From Solobacterium sp. (GTDB lineage: Bacteria > Bacillota_I > Bacilli_A > Erysipelotrichales > Erysipelotrichaceae), in assembly GCA_017539385.1 (NCBI GenBank), contig JAFYHC010000005.1:1-64000 (forward strand): a stretch of 64,000 bases of DNA. Reading direction: 5' to 3'. The notes beneath the pieces are model-generated. The model did no database searches. It saw only the letters and a program-made list of their open reading frames with translations, and was not told the DNA's origin. The translations under genes and the position numbers were made by a program. Within the stretch, counting starts at the first letter, position 1. Each line of letters opens with the position of its first letter. Below are positions 16,519-26,100 of this stretch, one piece after another.

Positions 16519-16881
16519 ATGAGAGTAAAAGGATCTACACCTACAAGAAACAGACGTAAGAAAGTCTTAAAGCTTGCAAAGGGCTACTTCGGAAGCAAGC
16601 ATCTGTTATACAGGACTGCCAATGAGCAGGTCATGCATTCTCTGCGTTATTCCTATATCGGAAGAAAGCAGACAAAGCGTGAAATGCGCAAGCTCTGGAT
16701 CGCACGTATCAACGCTGCATGCAGAATGCACGATCTGTCCTACAGCAAGTTCATGCACGGTCTGAAACTTGCCAACATCAATGTCAACAGAAAGATGCTG
16801 TCTGAGATCGCAATCCATGATGAAAAGGGTTTTGCTGATCTGGTAGCAGCAGCTAAGAAAGAACTCGACGCTGCAAAATAA
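16519..16881 (+). CDS. rplT: 50S ribosomal protein L20
   Basis: A 120-residue L20, needed for early 50S assembly and the likely autogenous repressor of this operon through the leader upstream of infC. Family motifs: [27 protein letters not shown], the [28 protein letters not shown] block and [12 protein letters not shown]. Good ribosome site (CGGAGG) upstream. No terminator is visible between its stop and the tRNA promoter five bases downstream, so read-through into the tRNA gene is possible. Confidence 0.98.
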   Translation: MRVKGSTPTRNRRKKVLKLAKGYFGSKHLLYRTANEQVMHSLRYSYIGRKQTKREMRKLWIARINAACRMHDLSYSKFMHGLKLANINVNRKMLSEIAIHDEKGFADLVAAAKKELDAAK

Positions 16882-16885
16882 TCTG

Positions 16886-16914
16886 TTGAATTCATCTGCA
16901 CGTTAGTGTAATAT
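16886..16914 (+). promoter_or_regulatory. Promoter of tRNA-Glu
   Basis: TTGAAT (16886-16891), 17-base spacer, TAATAT (16909-16914). A GAAGGAA/TTCCTTC hairpin follows between promoter and mature tRNA and would be removed during 5' processing. Confidence 0.7.
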
Positions 16915-16946
16915 GAATTGGCATGAAGGAAGAAATTCCTTCTTCC

Positions 16947-17020
16947 GGTGCGTTGGTGAAGCGGCTTAACACACCGCCCTCTCAAGGCGGCATTCACGGG
17001 TTCGAATCCCGTACGCATCA
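16947..17020 (+). tRNA. tRNA-Glu (anticodon CTC)
   Basis: A 74-base cloverleaf. The acceptor stem GGTGCGT pairs with ACGCATC with one G-U. The anticodon arm is CCGCC-CTCTCAA-GGCGG, giving anticodon CTC (16981-16983), which reads GAG. The T arm is ACGGG-TTCGAAT-CCCGT. Overall sequence matches Firmicutes tRNA-Glu, which usually has TTC; CTC is a less common second isoacceptor. No CCA is encoded. A terminator follows directly. Confidence 0.93.
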
Positions 17021-17025
17021 TTGTA

Positions 17026-17055
17026 AGAGCCCGCATATGCGGGTTCTTTGTTTTT
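17026..17055 (+). terminator. Terminator after tRNA-Glu
   Basis: AGAGCCCGCA (17026-17035), TA, then TGCGGGTTCT (17038-17047) with one G-T pair, followed by TTGTTTTTT. Confidence 0.88.
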
Positions 17056-17068
17056 TACGGAGGCAGTT

Positions 17069-18310
17069 ATGGCATATATATTTGAGACACATGCATCACC
17101 GGAAGAAGTCGATGCATTTGTTACGGAACATGAACAGAACAGTCTGTTTCAGTGCTCTGAATGGGCAGAAGTAAAGAATAACTGGGATCATTATCTGACA
17201 TGTGTGAAAGATGACGGTGTGATCGTGGCTTCGGCACTGGTCCTTGTACGCAGACTGCCGATGAAGCTCAGCCTGTTTTATATTCCGCGCGGACCGGTAA
17301 TGGATTATAAGAATCATGAGCTTGTTTCCTTTATGCTGGATCATCTGAAGGAACTTGCCGGAAAAGAACATGCCTTTGCGATCCGCTTTGATCCGAATGT
17401 ATTCAGCCGTGTATATCCGTATGCCGAAAAAGATGAACCGCATGCATATGAAAACAACGATGTGATCGAATATCTGAAGACACTTGGTGCACGTCACAGG
17501 GGATTTACGGTCATGATCGAAGAGGCTACCCAGCCCCGGTTCAATGCATCGATGATCTGCACGCCGGATTATTATTCTCATCTGGATCATAAAGTACGGC
17601 AGTCCTGTACGACTGCACTAAAGAAGGGCGCAAAGATCTATGAAGGCCATGAATATATTCATGAATTTGCCCAGGCTATGCACTATACAGAGACACGTAA
17701 AGGCGTGGCTTTGCGCACGGAAGAGTATTTCCGTCATATGTGCGATGTATACAAAGACCGCTGTATTGTGATGGTCGTCAAACTGAACTTTGCGGAAGAG
17801 ATCGAACGCCTGAAGAAGGAAATCGAAGAGGCGGATCAGCAGATCGAAGCAACGCCGTATAAGAAGCAGAAAAATGCCCTGGAACAGAAAAAGAAAAATG
17901 CATTGAATGATCTGGCCAGGATGGAGGAAGACCGCAAAAAGGAGGGCAGGGATGAAGTGATCCTTGCCGGAAAACTGGCGATCTATAACAAAAACCGAAT
18001 GGAGTTCGTCTATATGGGAAACAATGCGGATTATATGCGTCTGCGTTCTTCGTATCTGCTGTATAAGACATATCTGGATATCTGCGTGGAAAAGGGAATC
18101 CGCTATGTAAGCATGGGCGGCATCGAAGGAACACTGGACGACGGACTGACGACATTCAAATCAAGCTGGCTGATGAATATTGAAGAATATATCGGCGAGT
18201 TTAATATCGTATTGAATCCGGCGGTGTATACAGCCTTTGACAAAGTTTACCCATGGGTATTGAAAAAGGCTGCCCAGATCCGCAGCGGAAAAAAAGAATC
18301 CATACATTAA
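17069..18310 (+). CDS. FemAB/FemX-type peptidoglycan interpeptide ligase
   Basis: A 413-residue aminoacyl-tRNA-dependent ligase of the FemABX/MurM family, which adds amino acids to the lipid II stem peptide to form the cross-bridge. Typical segments: LFQCSEWAEVKNNW near the N-terminus, LSLFYIPRGPVMDY, VRQSCTTALKKGAKIYEG, and the late LLYKTYLDICVEKGIRYVSMGGIEG with TFKSSW. A coiled-coil insertion of about 60 residues (EIERLKKEIEEADQQIEA...) corresponds to the helical arm of Fem enzymes. Start chosen by ACGGAGG at 17057-17063. The amino acid added is not predictable. It stands alone between terminators. Confidence 0.88.
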   Translation: MAYIFETHASPEEVDAFVTEHEQNSLFQCSEWAEVKNNWDHYLTCVKDDGVIVASALVLVRRLPMKLSLFYIPRGPVMDYKNHELVSFMLDHLKELAGKEHAFAIRFDPNVFSRVYPYAEKDEPHAYENNDVIEYLKTLGARHRGFTVMIEEATQPRFNASMICTPDYYSHLDHKVRQSCTTALKKGAKIYEGHEYIHEFAQAMHYTETRKGVALRTEEYFRHMCDVYKDRCIVMVVKLNFAEEIERLKKEIEEADQQIEATPYKKQKNALEQKKKNALNDLARMEEDRKKEGRDEVILAGKLAIYNKNRMEFVYMGNNADYMRLRSSYLLYKTYLDICVEKGIRYVSMGGIEGTLDDGLTTFKSSWLMNIEEYIGEFNIVLNPAVYTAFDKVYPWVLKKAAQIRSGKKESIH

Positions 18311-18318
18311 AGCGGAAT

Positions 18319-18347
18319 AAGCCGGATCATTGATGGTTCGGCTTTTC
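18319..18347 (+). terminator. Terminator after the FemAB-type gene
   Basis: AAGCCGG (18319-18325) pairs with TTCGGCTT (18337-18344) with a G-T, followed by a short T run. Confidence 0.6.
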
Positions 18348-18379
18348 TCATGGAGGCGGTCTGTGCGGTAAGATGAAGA

Positions 18380-18414
18380 TTGACAATAGTCTGATGTTAG
18401 CTAAAATTAACTAA
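18380..18414 (+). promoter_or_regulatory. feo promoter with DtxR/IdeR-like operator
   Basis: TTGACA at 18380-18385 is followed after 16 bases by TAAAAT (18402-18407). Covering this -10 is the 18-base inverted repeat TTAGCTAA-AA-TTAACTAA (18397-18414), perfect but for one position. Its shape (TTAG at one end, CTAA at the other) resembles operators of iron-dependent DtxR/IdeR/MntR regulators, and its place in front of feoAB fits repression by iron. Regulator identity is inferred. Confidence 0.6.
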
Positions 18415-18481
18415 TAGCAGAACATAATGTCTGTTCTGATACCTGAATGAGTATCTACAGATATCTGGAAAGGATAGAAAT

Positions 18482-18703
18482 ATGAAAACTCTGAAAGATG
18501 TACGTGTCGGAGACACGGTCGTCGTAAAAGCTGTGCATGGGGAAGGTCCGGTGCGCAGACGGATCATGGACATGGGAATTACAAAAGGCGTAGAGATCTT
18601 TGTACGGAAAGTAGCACCGTTGGGAGATCCGATGGAATTGAATCTGCGCGGATATGAACTGACGCTGCGGCGGGCAGATGCTGTCATGGTTGAACTGGTC
18701 TGA
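18482..18703 (+). CDS. feoA: Ferrous iron transport protein A
   Basis: A 73-residue SH3-like FeoA: LKDVRVGDTVVVKAVHGEGPVRRRIMDMGITKGVEIFVRKVAPLGDPMELNLRGYELTLRRADA shows the family's RRRxMDMG, PLGDPxE and LR..E motifs. FeoA is a small cytosolic partner required for FeoB-mediated Fe2+ uptake. AAAGGA precedes the ATG by about seven bases. It is the first gene of a four-gene unit behind the promoter and inverted repeat at 18380-18414. Confidence 0.95.
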   Translation: MKTLKDVRVGDTVVVKAVHGEGPVRRRIMDMGITKGVEIFVRKVAPLGDPMELNLRGYELTLRRADAVMVELV

Positions 18704-18719
18704 AAGAAGGGCTGCAAAG

Positions 18720-20888
18720 ATGGACGAAATACGCATAGCACTTGCCGGCAATCCGAACAGCGGCAAGACAACATTGTTTAATACACTGACCGGTTCGAAC
18801 CAGTATGTCGGCAACTGGCCGGGTGTAACAGTAGAAAAGAAAGAAGGAAGACTGAAGGTCTTTCCTAATGTGATCCTGCAGGATCTTCCCGGCATTTATT
18901 CTCTTTCCCCGTATTCACCGGAAGAAGTCGTTACCCGCAGATACCTTGTCAAGGAACATCCGGATGCGATTCTGAATATTATAGACGGTACCAATATTGA
19001 AAGAAACCTGTATCTGACAACGCAGCTGATGGAACTGGGTCATCCAATCGTTGTAGCAGTGAATATGATCGACATGGTCGAGAAAAACGGCGATGTGATC
19101 AATCTTGCGAAGCTGAGCAAGGCGCTGGGCTGTCCATGTATTGAAATCAGTGCGCTGAAGGGCAGAAATACAAAAGAAGCCGCCGAGCAGGCAATCTATC
19201 TTGCCAGTCATCATTCTCATGAAGACCGTCTTCCGCATGTATATGCTGGCGGTGTGGAGCATGCGCTGGCACATATAGAAGAAAGCATTGAGGGACTGGT
19301 TCCTTCGAATTATCTGCGCTGGTATGCAATCAAGCTGTTTGAGCGTGATGAGCGTGTGCGCAGTGAACTGAATCTGGCGGCAGAACTGCTGGATCATATC
19401 GAAAAACATATCCGTGACTGCGAAGTGGAGATGGATGATGATTCCGAAAGCATCGTTGCGGATCAGCGGTATAAGTTTATCGAAGATGTTGTACATAGAG
19501 CGGTAATCAAAAAGGCAGCGCGTCATTCGATGAGTCTGTCTGACCGGATCGACCGCATCGTTACAAACCGCATTCTTGCAATTCCGATCTTTGTTGGAAT
19601 CATGTTCCTGATGTATGCAATTGCCATGGGAAATTATCCATGGTCGATCGGTACAAAGGGAACAGAATGGGCCAATGATGTTCTGTTTGGAACATGGATA
19701 CCGGGTATTTTTGAAAGCATTCTGTCATCCCTGCATGTAAGCGGATGGCTGCATGGTCTGATCATGGATGGAATACTGGCAGGTGTCGGAGCTGTGCTTG
19801 GTTTTGTGCCGCAGATCCTGGTATTGTCGTTTCTGCTTTCCATTCTGGAAGATATCGGGTATATGTCCCGTGTAGCGTTCATTATGGACCGTGTGCTGCG
19901 CCGTTTTGGTCTTTCCGGTAAATCGATCATTCCGATGCTGGTGGCCACTGGATGCGGTGTTCCGGGCATTCTGTCGTCCCGTACGATCGAGCAGGAAAAT
20001 GACCGCAGGATCACCGTTATGACAACGGGATTCATCCCATGCGGTGCGAAAATGCCGATCATCGGTCTGTTTGCCGGTGCGGTATTTGGAAAATCGCCGC
20101 TGGTGGCGACATCTGCATTCTTTATCGGTGTTGTGGCAGTGATCGTATCCGGTGTGATACTGAAGAAGTTTCCGGCATTTGCGGGACATCCGTCACCGTT
20201 TGTCATGGAACTGCCGGCATATCATATGCCGTCTGCACGCAATGTGCTGCGTACGACGCTGGACCGCGGATGGGACTTTGTCAAACGTGCAGCTACGATC
20301 GTACTGATCAGCTCGATCGTTCTGTGGGTATTGAAAACATATGGCTTTGAAGGCGGCTGGAAGGCTGTGGAAGATGCCAATGACTCCCTGCTGGCGATGA
20401 TCGGCCGTGCAATTGCCTGGATCTTCTATCCGCTGGGATGGGCAAAGGATATGGCATGGAAGGCAACCGTCGCTACCATCACCGGTCTGATTGCCAAAGA
20501 AGAGGTCGTTATGACCTTTGGAACACTGTATAACTTCGGCGGTGACCTCAGCGAAGAAGGAAATGAGATCTGGAATATGATCGCAGCGGATTTCGGACCG
20601 GTTCGCGCATACAGTTTTATGATTTTCAATCTCCTGTGTGCACCGTGCTTTGCGGCGATCGGTGCGATACGCAAAGAGATGGGCAGCGTTAAGTGGACAT
20701 TGATCACAGTCGGATACATGTGCGGATTTGCCTATGCCATCTCCATGATCGTTTTCCAGTTTGCAGGCCTTGCGACCGGTGAAGCACATTTCAGCATCTT
20801 CACCGCACTTGCGGCATGCGTGCTGGCGGGACTGCTGTATCTGATCTTCCGCAGGGGAGCAAAGCCGGCGGAAAAGGATGTGCAGTAA
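18720..20888 (+). CDS. feoB: Ferrous iron transporter B
   Basis: A 722-residue Fe2+ transporter with an N-terminal G-protein domain and a polytopic membrane part. The G1 motif is GNPNSGKT (residues 10-17), the G2 region GNWPGVTVEKKEG, G3 DLPGIYSLSPYSPEE and G4 NMID. The membrane domain begins near residue 280 with the Gate motifs (FVPQILVLSFLLSILEDIGYMSRVAFIMDR; SGKSIIPMLVATGCGVPGIL; ITVMTTGFIPCGAKMPII). The ATG at 18720 follows the feoA stop by 16 bases; an earlier ATG at 18678 lies inside feoA. It is followed one base later by the Cys-rich small gene. Confidence 0.97.
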   Translation: MDEIRIALAGNPNSGKTTLFNTLTGSNQYVGNWPGVTVEKKEGRLKVFPNVILQDLPGIYSLSPYSPEEVVTRRYLVKEHPDAILNIIDGTNIERNLYLTTQLMELGHPIVVAVNMIDMVEKNGDVINLAKLSKALGCPCIEISALKGRNTKEAAEQAIYLASHHSHEDRLPHVYAGGVEHALAHIEESIEGLVPSNYLRWYAIKLFERDERVRSELNLAAELLDHIEKHIRDCEVEMDDDSESIVADQRYKFIEDVVHRAVIKKAARHSMSLSDRIDRIVTNRILAIPIFVGIMFLMYAIAMGNYPWSIGTKGTEWANDVLFGTWIPGIFESILSSLHVSGWLHGLIMDGILAGVGAVLGFVPQILVLSFLLSILEDIGYMSRVAFIMDRVLRRFGLSGKSIIPMLVATGCGVPGILSSRTIEQENDRRITVMTTGFIPCGAKMPIIGLFAGAVFGKSPLVATSAFFIGVVAVIVSGVILKKFPAFAGHPSPFVMELPAYHMPSARNVLRTTLDRGWDFVKRAATIVLISSIVLWVLKTYGFEGGWKAVEDANDSLLAMIGRAIAWIFYPLGWAKDMAWKATVATITGLIAKEEVVMTFGTLYNFGGDLSEEGNEIWNMIAADFGPVRAYSFMIFNLLCAPCFAAIGAIRKEMGSVKWTLITVGYMCGFAYAISMIVFQFAGLATGEAHFSIFTALAACVLAGLLYLIFRRGAKPAEKDVQ

Positions 20889-20889
20889 G

Positions 20890-21051
20890 ATGGGCGACAT
20901 CATTGTATTAACAGTCCTGGCTGCTGTCGTACTTCTTGCAGTGCGCTCGCTGCAGAAGCAGAAGAAGGCAGGAGGCGGGTGCTGCGGGTGTAGCGGATGC
21001 ACCAGAAACTGTGCGCACCGGATGGAACAGTCTGCAGGAAGGATGCAGTAA
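20890..21051 (+). CDS. FeoB-associated Cys-rich small membrane protein
   Basis: A 53-residue protein: one N-terminal transmembrane helix (IIVLTVLAAVVLLAVRSL), a short basic stretch and a cysteine cluster (CCGCSGCTRNC). Small proteins of this build are often encoded directly after feoB (FeoB-associated Cys-rich family); a role in receiving or sensing iron at the membrane is plausible but not established. It starts one base after the feoB stop and its own stop overlaps the next start (TAATG). Confidence 0.85.
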   Translation: MGDIIVLTVLAAVVLLAVRSLQKQKKAGGGCCGCSGCTRNCAHRMEQSAGRMQ

Positions 21052-21299
21052 TGATCCAGACAACTGTGAAGGTAGAAGGCATGTTCTGCTCCATGTGCGA
21101 ATCGCGCGTCAAAGAAGCAATTGCACGCAGATTTGATGTGCGCAAAGTTCATGCATCACGGAAAAAGAAGGAAGCCGTTATTCTGAGTGAAACGGCATTG
21201 CCGCAGGAAGAACTGCAGGCATGCATTGAAGAAGCCGGGTATGAGGCCGGTGCAGTGCAGAGCGAAGAATATGTAAAGAAGGGATTCTTCGGTTTCTGA
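21051..21299 (+). CDS. Heavy-metal-associated (HMA) domain protein
   Basis: An 82-residue single HMA domain. The metal motif is GMFCSMCESRVKEAI (GMxCxxC), followed by the expected beta-alpha-beta-beta-alpha-beta order (VRKVHASRKKKEAVIL, EELQACIEEAGYEAGAV). A short tail YVKKGFFGF ends the protein. HMA domains usually carry Cu(I) or similar soft metals. Here it is translationally coupled to the Cys-rich protein through TAATG, making a role in the Feo system likely. An upstream in-frame start would lie inside the previous gene and is rejected. Confidence 0.85.
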   Translation: MIQTTVKVEGMFCSMCESRVKEAIARRFDVRKVHASRKKKEAVILSETALPQEELQACIEEAGYEAGAVQSEEYVKKGFFGF

Positions 21300-21306
21300 A
21301 GTAAAA

Positions 21307-21357
21307 GAAAAGCGTTCTGATCATGCTTATTCAAGCATGATGTTAGAACGCTTTTTT
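21307..21357. terminator. Bidirectional terminator between feo operon and gltX
   Basis: A long hairpin: AAAAGCGTTCT with AGAACGCTTTT outside, ATCATGCTT with AAGCATGAT inside, loop ATTC. It has a T run on the plus strand and A run on the left, so it can end transcription from both sides. Confidence 0.9.
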
Positions 21358-22805
21358 CAGTTCTGTTCGAGCTGGGCGATGGAGAAGTCCAGCCGGCGCA
21401 GTGTTTCTTCTTTGCCGAGGATCGATGCCAGTTCAATAGCACCGCCCGGTGTAGACTGCAGACCGGTAATAGCCAGACGGAGCGGGAAGAGTACCTGTCC
21501 GTTCTTCTTGCCGATCTGTTTTGGAAGTTCCATCAGCAGTGTATGCAGGTTCTCTTCAGAGTAATCGTCAGTATTCGCAAGAACGGTTCTTGCTGCTTTC
21601 AGAGATTCCAGAGCGATCTGCGGATTTGTCTTCATCTTCTTGTGGTTGTACAGGTCGTTGCTGTAGGAGGAGAAGTTTTCCAGGAAACCTACCATATCCG
21701 TTACTTCATTCAGTGTATTGGCACGGGGCTGCAGGATCGCAGCGATCTTCTTTGTGTCAAATGAACCTTTCAGTCCTTTTTCAATATACGGACGGACAAG
21801 TTCATGATATTCATCCAGAGACATATTGCGCAGCCACATGCCATTGAGCCATGTCAGCTTTTCCGGATCAAAGATCGCGCCGGAGGTGCCAATGCGCTTT
21901 ACATCAAAAGCCTGTACCAGTTCATCCAGCGTATAGATCTCACGGTTTTCAGATGGAGCCCAGCCAAGCAGGGCGATGTAGTTGAGGATGGCTTCCGGCA
22001 GATATCCTTTGGCAACAAGATCCTGGAAAGATGCATCACCGTTGCGCTTGGACAGTTTGGAATGTTCATCCTTCATGACCGGCGGGCAGTGGATATAACG
22101 GGGAATCTCCCAGCCGAATGATTCATAAATGAGATTGTATTTCGGGGTAGAGGAAAGATATTCCATACCGCGTACAACATCCGTAATTCCCATCAGATGG
22201 TCATCGATGACATTGGCAAAGTTATAGGTCGGGAAGGTATCGCTCTTGATCAGTACCTGCTCATCAAGTGTGCTGTTTTCGACAGTGATCGTTCCGAATA
22301 CTTCATCGACAAAGGAAGTCGTTCCTGTTTCGGGAATCGTCTGGCGGATGACATACTGTGCTCCGGCAGCGATGCGTGCTTCGCATTCTTCCAGACTCAG
22401 TTTCTTGCACGGGTCATCGTATTTGAACTCATCGCCGGCAGCTTCACGCTGTGCCTGCAGGACGGATTCGTCACAGAAACAGTAATGTGCACCGCCGCGG
22501 CGGATCAGTTTTTTTGCATAATCGACATACAGACCCTGTTTTACACGTTCAGACTGTACATACGGTCCGTAGTTTCCGCCGACATCCGGTCCTTCATCAT
22601 GTTTCAGACCGCATGTTTCCATAGTGTTGTAGATAATGTCGGTAGCGCCTTCGACCAGTCTTCCCTGATCGGTATCTTCGATTCGGAGAATAAAGACTCC
22701 GTTCGGATCTTTTTTGGCAACCAGATACGCATACAGGGCAGTACGCAGGTTTCCGATGTGCATATACCCCGTAGGACTCGGGGCAAATCTCGTTCGTAAT
22801 GTCAT
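21357..22805 (-). CDS. gltX: Glutamyl-tRNA synthetase
   Basis: A 482-residue class I synthetase charging tRNA-Glu (in many Firmicutes also tRNA-Gln, which is then amidated). The HIGH-type motif is APSPTGYMHIGNLRTALYAY; RIEDTDQGR, the VLIKSDTFPTYNFANVIDDHLMGITDVVRG catalytic stretch and the KLSKRNGD (KMSKS) loop are intact; the anticodon-binding domain follows. The start at 22805 has GAGGA about eight bases upstream; the ATG two codons earlier sits too close to it. tRNA-Gln(CTG) lies just upstream on the same strand behind its own terminator. Confidence 0.97.
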   Translation of the reverse strand: MTLRTRFAPSPTGYMHIGNLRTALYAYLVAKKDPNGVFILRIEDTDQGRLVEGATDIIYNTMETCGLKHDEGPDVGGNYGPYVQSERVKQGLYVDYAKKLIRRGGAHYCFCDESVLQAQREAAGDEFKYDDPCKKLSLEECEARIAAGAQYVIRQTIPETGTTSFVDEVFGTITVENSTLDEQVLIKSDTFPTYNFANVIDDHLMGITDVVRGMEYLSSTPKYNLIYESFGWEIPRYIHCPPVMKDEHSKLSKRNGDASFQDLVAKGYLPEAILNYIALLGWAPSENREIYTLDELVQAFDVKRIGTSGAIFDPEKLTWLNGMWLRNMSLDEYHELVRPYIEKGLKGSFDTKKIAAILQPRANTLNEVTDMVGFLENFSSYSNDLYNHKKMKTNPQIALESLKAARTVLANTDDYSEENLHTLLMELPKQIGKKNGQVLFPLRLAITGLQSTPGGAIELASILGKEETLRRLDFSIAQLEQN

Positions 22806-22872
22806 GTTCATTTCCTCATTTCACAATACTGTATTTTACTTCATAATCCATCTGTTTAACAGGCATGAAGAT

Positions 22873-22897
22873 AAAAAAAGATGACCGGATGGTCACC
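22873..22897 (-). terminator. Terminator after tRNA-Gln
   Basis: Read on the minus strand: GGTGACC-ATCC-GGTCATC (one G-T pair) followed by seven T. Confidence 0.85.
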
Positions 22898-22903
22898 TTC
22901 AGG

Positions 22904-22975
22904 CTGGGATAGAGAGATTCGAACTCCCGAATGACTGGTTCAGAGCCAGTTGCCTTACCGCTTGGCTATATCCCA
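22904..22975 (-). tRNA. tRNA-Gln (anticodon CTG)
   Basis: A 72-base cloverleaf on the minus strand. Acceptor stem TGGGATA/TATCCCA with discriminator G, D arm TAGCCAAGCGGTAAGGCA, anticodon arm ACTGG-CTCTGAA-CCAGT with anticodon CTG (plus-strand 22941-22943), T arm CGGGA-GTTCGAAT-CTCTC with imperfect pairing. It reads CAG codons. The standard TTG isoacceptor is not in this window. No CCA is encoded. Confidence 0.92.
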
Positions 22976-22988
22976 ATGCGCATTTATT

Positions 22989-23016
22989 ATTATATGCGTC
23001 TTTTTCCGGAATGCAA
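22989..23016 (-). promoter_or_regulatory. Promoter of tRNA-Gln
   Basis: On the minus strand TTGCAT (23016-23011), 16-base spacer, TATAAT (22994-22989), ending 13 bases before the tRNA. Confidence 0.7.
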
Positions 23017-23108
23017 GCACAAATTATGAAAACGTACATACAATTTTATTATGGTCGGATGAGGATCCGGATCACGGCATGGATGACATGAATGGCATGA
23101 CGGATCTA

Positions 23109-23169
23109 TTGCAATGCATTTCTCATATAGTATGCTGTATGTGTCAGATCCGGCGCAGATCTGATTTTT
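23109..23169 (+). promoter_or_regulatory. Possible promoter and hairpin leader of pilus operon
   Basis: TTGCAA (23109-23114) and TATGCT (23131-23136) with a 16-base spacer are a weak promoter candidate. Just downstream CAGATC (23145-23150) pairs with GATCTG (23158-23163) followed by ATTTTT, a small intrinsic-terminator-like element in the leader. This could be a site of attenuation before the surface gene at 23191. Confidence 0.35.
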
Positions 23170-23190
23170 ATTAACGGAAAGGAGATGCAT

Positions 23191-26100
23191 ATGTTACATA
23201 GAATGATCCGATCCTGTATGATGGCATCTTTGCTTCTGTGCGGATTGATCAGCCCGGCAGTCTTCCTGCAGGCTGAAGAAGAAACGGAAATGCCTGAAGC
23301 GATCGATCCCTCGATCGATCCGGAAGTGGATGCCGTGCAGGAGATACTGGAGAATAACAGTGAAGACGACGGCATTGCCCAGATGCAGATGATGCAGGAA
23401 GAGGACCGGCAGACAGGAGCACCCATACCATACAGCGATGAGGAGAAACAGGCGTATGTTTCTTCTTTTCTTTTGTCAAAGATCCGCACTGGCAGCGGTC
23501 AGTTTGACAATACGAGCGATCTGAATGGAAATGACAGCACGGATGAGAATGATATTGTCCGTTCCGAAGATACCGTCACCTACATATTCAGTTATTCCTG
23601 TGCAGTAAAGGAAGAAGCGGAATTTCATACGGTAAACGGAGCAGATCTTCATGTACGGTATATTCTTCCCTGTACAAAGGATATTGCTGAATTTGATCTT
23701 TCTGCCATGCAGTGGCTGATGGCGGAAGATCCTTCCGCCTGCATACGGGAAGAAGACGGCAGACAGATCCTGGAAGGGTATCGTGCACTGCCGGAAACGA
23801 CAGAGGGAGAAACTAGTTACAGCATACCCGGAGCGGGGACACTGAACTGCGTGATCCGGGTTCATGCGGCATCTCCCGGTACGGAAATAACACCGGAATT
23901 TGAAGCATATCTGCAGGCGGATGAGGCAGATAAACTGTCCAGCGGCGGCAGTCTGAACAGCACTGTGCGGATCTCATGCGGTACATTTGCCTATGTGAAG
24001 CTGAGCCGGATCAATACAGACGCTCCGTACGGTACCTATGGCAGATGCTATATGACTGACGGGACATCGCAGTCCATTACCGGCAGGCTGAAATCGTTTC
24101 AGTATGAAATTGTTGCCGGAAAACAAAATGGTTCCATTCTCGGTGTCATGCCATTGGATCCGCAGGCAGATATCCATGTGCGCTACCGCAAAGACTACCA
24201 GGCATTTACTAAAACCGGAAGTCCTATCCCGATCACATGCGGTGTATACGACATTAAGACGGAAGGCAGTGATACAGCCGGCATACGCGGTCATACGATC
24301 AGTGAAAACAATGTGCTGCATCGCTTTTACAAGGATGGAATACGGGAATATGGAACGATATCCAAAATAGGAACTGATGCAGCGCAGCACCGTCTGGAAT
24401 ACTTTGAAATCACCGGTCTGCAGAAAACCAATCCGGGAGATACGCTTAGCAGAGGAACCGTCATTCTTGCCCAGCAGCAGAACCAGTCTTCCGACAATGA
24501 CCGGTATATCTGTTCACTGCTGATTTCCGCGATTTATGTAAAAGGGCTGTATCAGGACAATACAACGACCATAAATATGTATGTGCAGGAAACGTTTGAA
24601 CAGAATACGATCTACGAAGGATTGTGGAATACGTCGGTGCATTTATACAGCGTGAATGCGGAACTGCGTAATTCAGCATATCTTTCCGGCAGTGTGGGAA
24701 GTACATCCAACGTGATCCCGTACCGGCAGCACTTTAAGGCGGCTGCAGATCATACCAATATTCCGGTTGCGGATGCGAAAAAGGAAAAAGCATTTAATAC
24801 ATGGCTTCTGTGGGACAGCCGCCTTCTGGAACCGGAACTGTTTGACGGGAAACCATATTTGCGGCAGACCTATTTTGCCAGTTATCTGGGAAGCACTTCA
24901 TCCAAGCTGGAAAACTGGAAGGTCTGCTACATAACAAAGAAAGATAAGAGTAAACCATATTTTGCCAGTGAGCAGGAAATGAAAAACTGCAATATGATGT
25001 CGTTTGATAATCTCTGCTATTTCAATACCTATGAGCAGGCTGTTGCCTATGCCGGAGAGATTACCGGCATTCTTGTAGAAGCGCGCAATATTGATTACCA
25101 GAGACTGTATGCGGACAATATCCACACGATCGAGATCATGCTGCAGCCGACGGAAGATGCGCTGGAGTATGGATCAACAGCAAGGTTTGCGACCGGGACA
25201 TGGTCATGGTCGGCAAATGTTGCATCAAGCATGGCTTCCGACAGCGGCAGAGGAACCATGCCGCCATCCGCGAATACCGTGCAGAAATGTGACCGCAATC
25301 CCATCTATACATGTACACGCTGGAATGGGAACACCATTGATGCGTCTTCTCTGACTTCGAGCAATCAGGTGTTTTATGGCGCTACGCTGCGGATCGACGG
25401 CTTTCAGTGCCGTACAGCCGTGCAGAATGATGACGGCCATGCAACTGCTGTAAAAGAGATCCATGATGCAGGGACACATACGTTTAAAGTACTGCCGGAA
25501 GTGACATCCGATGCCGATACCGTTATTCCCGATGTCCGTATGACGATCGATCCGCCGGTGCAAAATGGTGTGCAGGCAGGCACGATCAGCGGGCTGAAAG
25601 CAGTGTATCCGGATGGAAGAGAAGAGGAGCTGCACAATGGAGATTCTTTGCCGCTGTCTGACGAAAACGGACAGACCGGAACCATGGATATTGCCTGGAC
25701 AGATGCGAATGTGCAGATCAGTTATGCAGGTATTACAGCCAATCAGCCGCTTCCGGTGATCCTGGTGGAAACATCGCAGGATATTAAAAATCTTTCGGAC
25801 CGTTATCCGCTTGTGCTTCAGGCGGTGATCGACGGCGATGCAAGACCCATCAGCAAACAGAATGGCAAACAGGCACAGGCATCGGTATCCTTCCTGGATC
25901 TTTCATCCTGGCAGATCCGCCAGAGTGTGGATAAGGCAAAAGCAGAATACAGAGACGATCTGACCTATACCGTTACCGTGCGCAGCCGCAGCCGGACGGA
26001 CGCAGACATCCAATTAGAATGGGATCTTCCGCAGAACGGAATCAAAGATACTATGCTTTCAGAAGAAGCTTCCCTGACGATCACATCGGCAAAGATCGTA

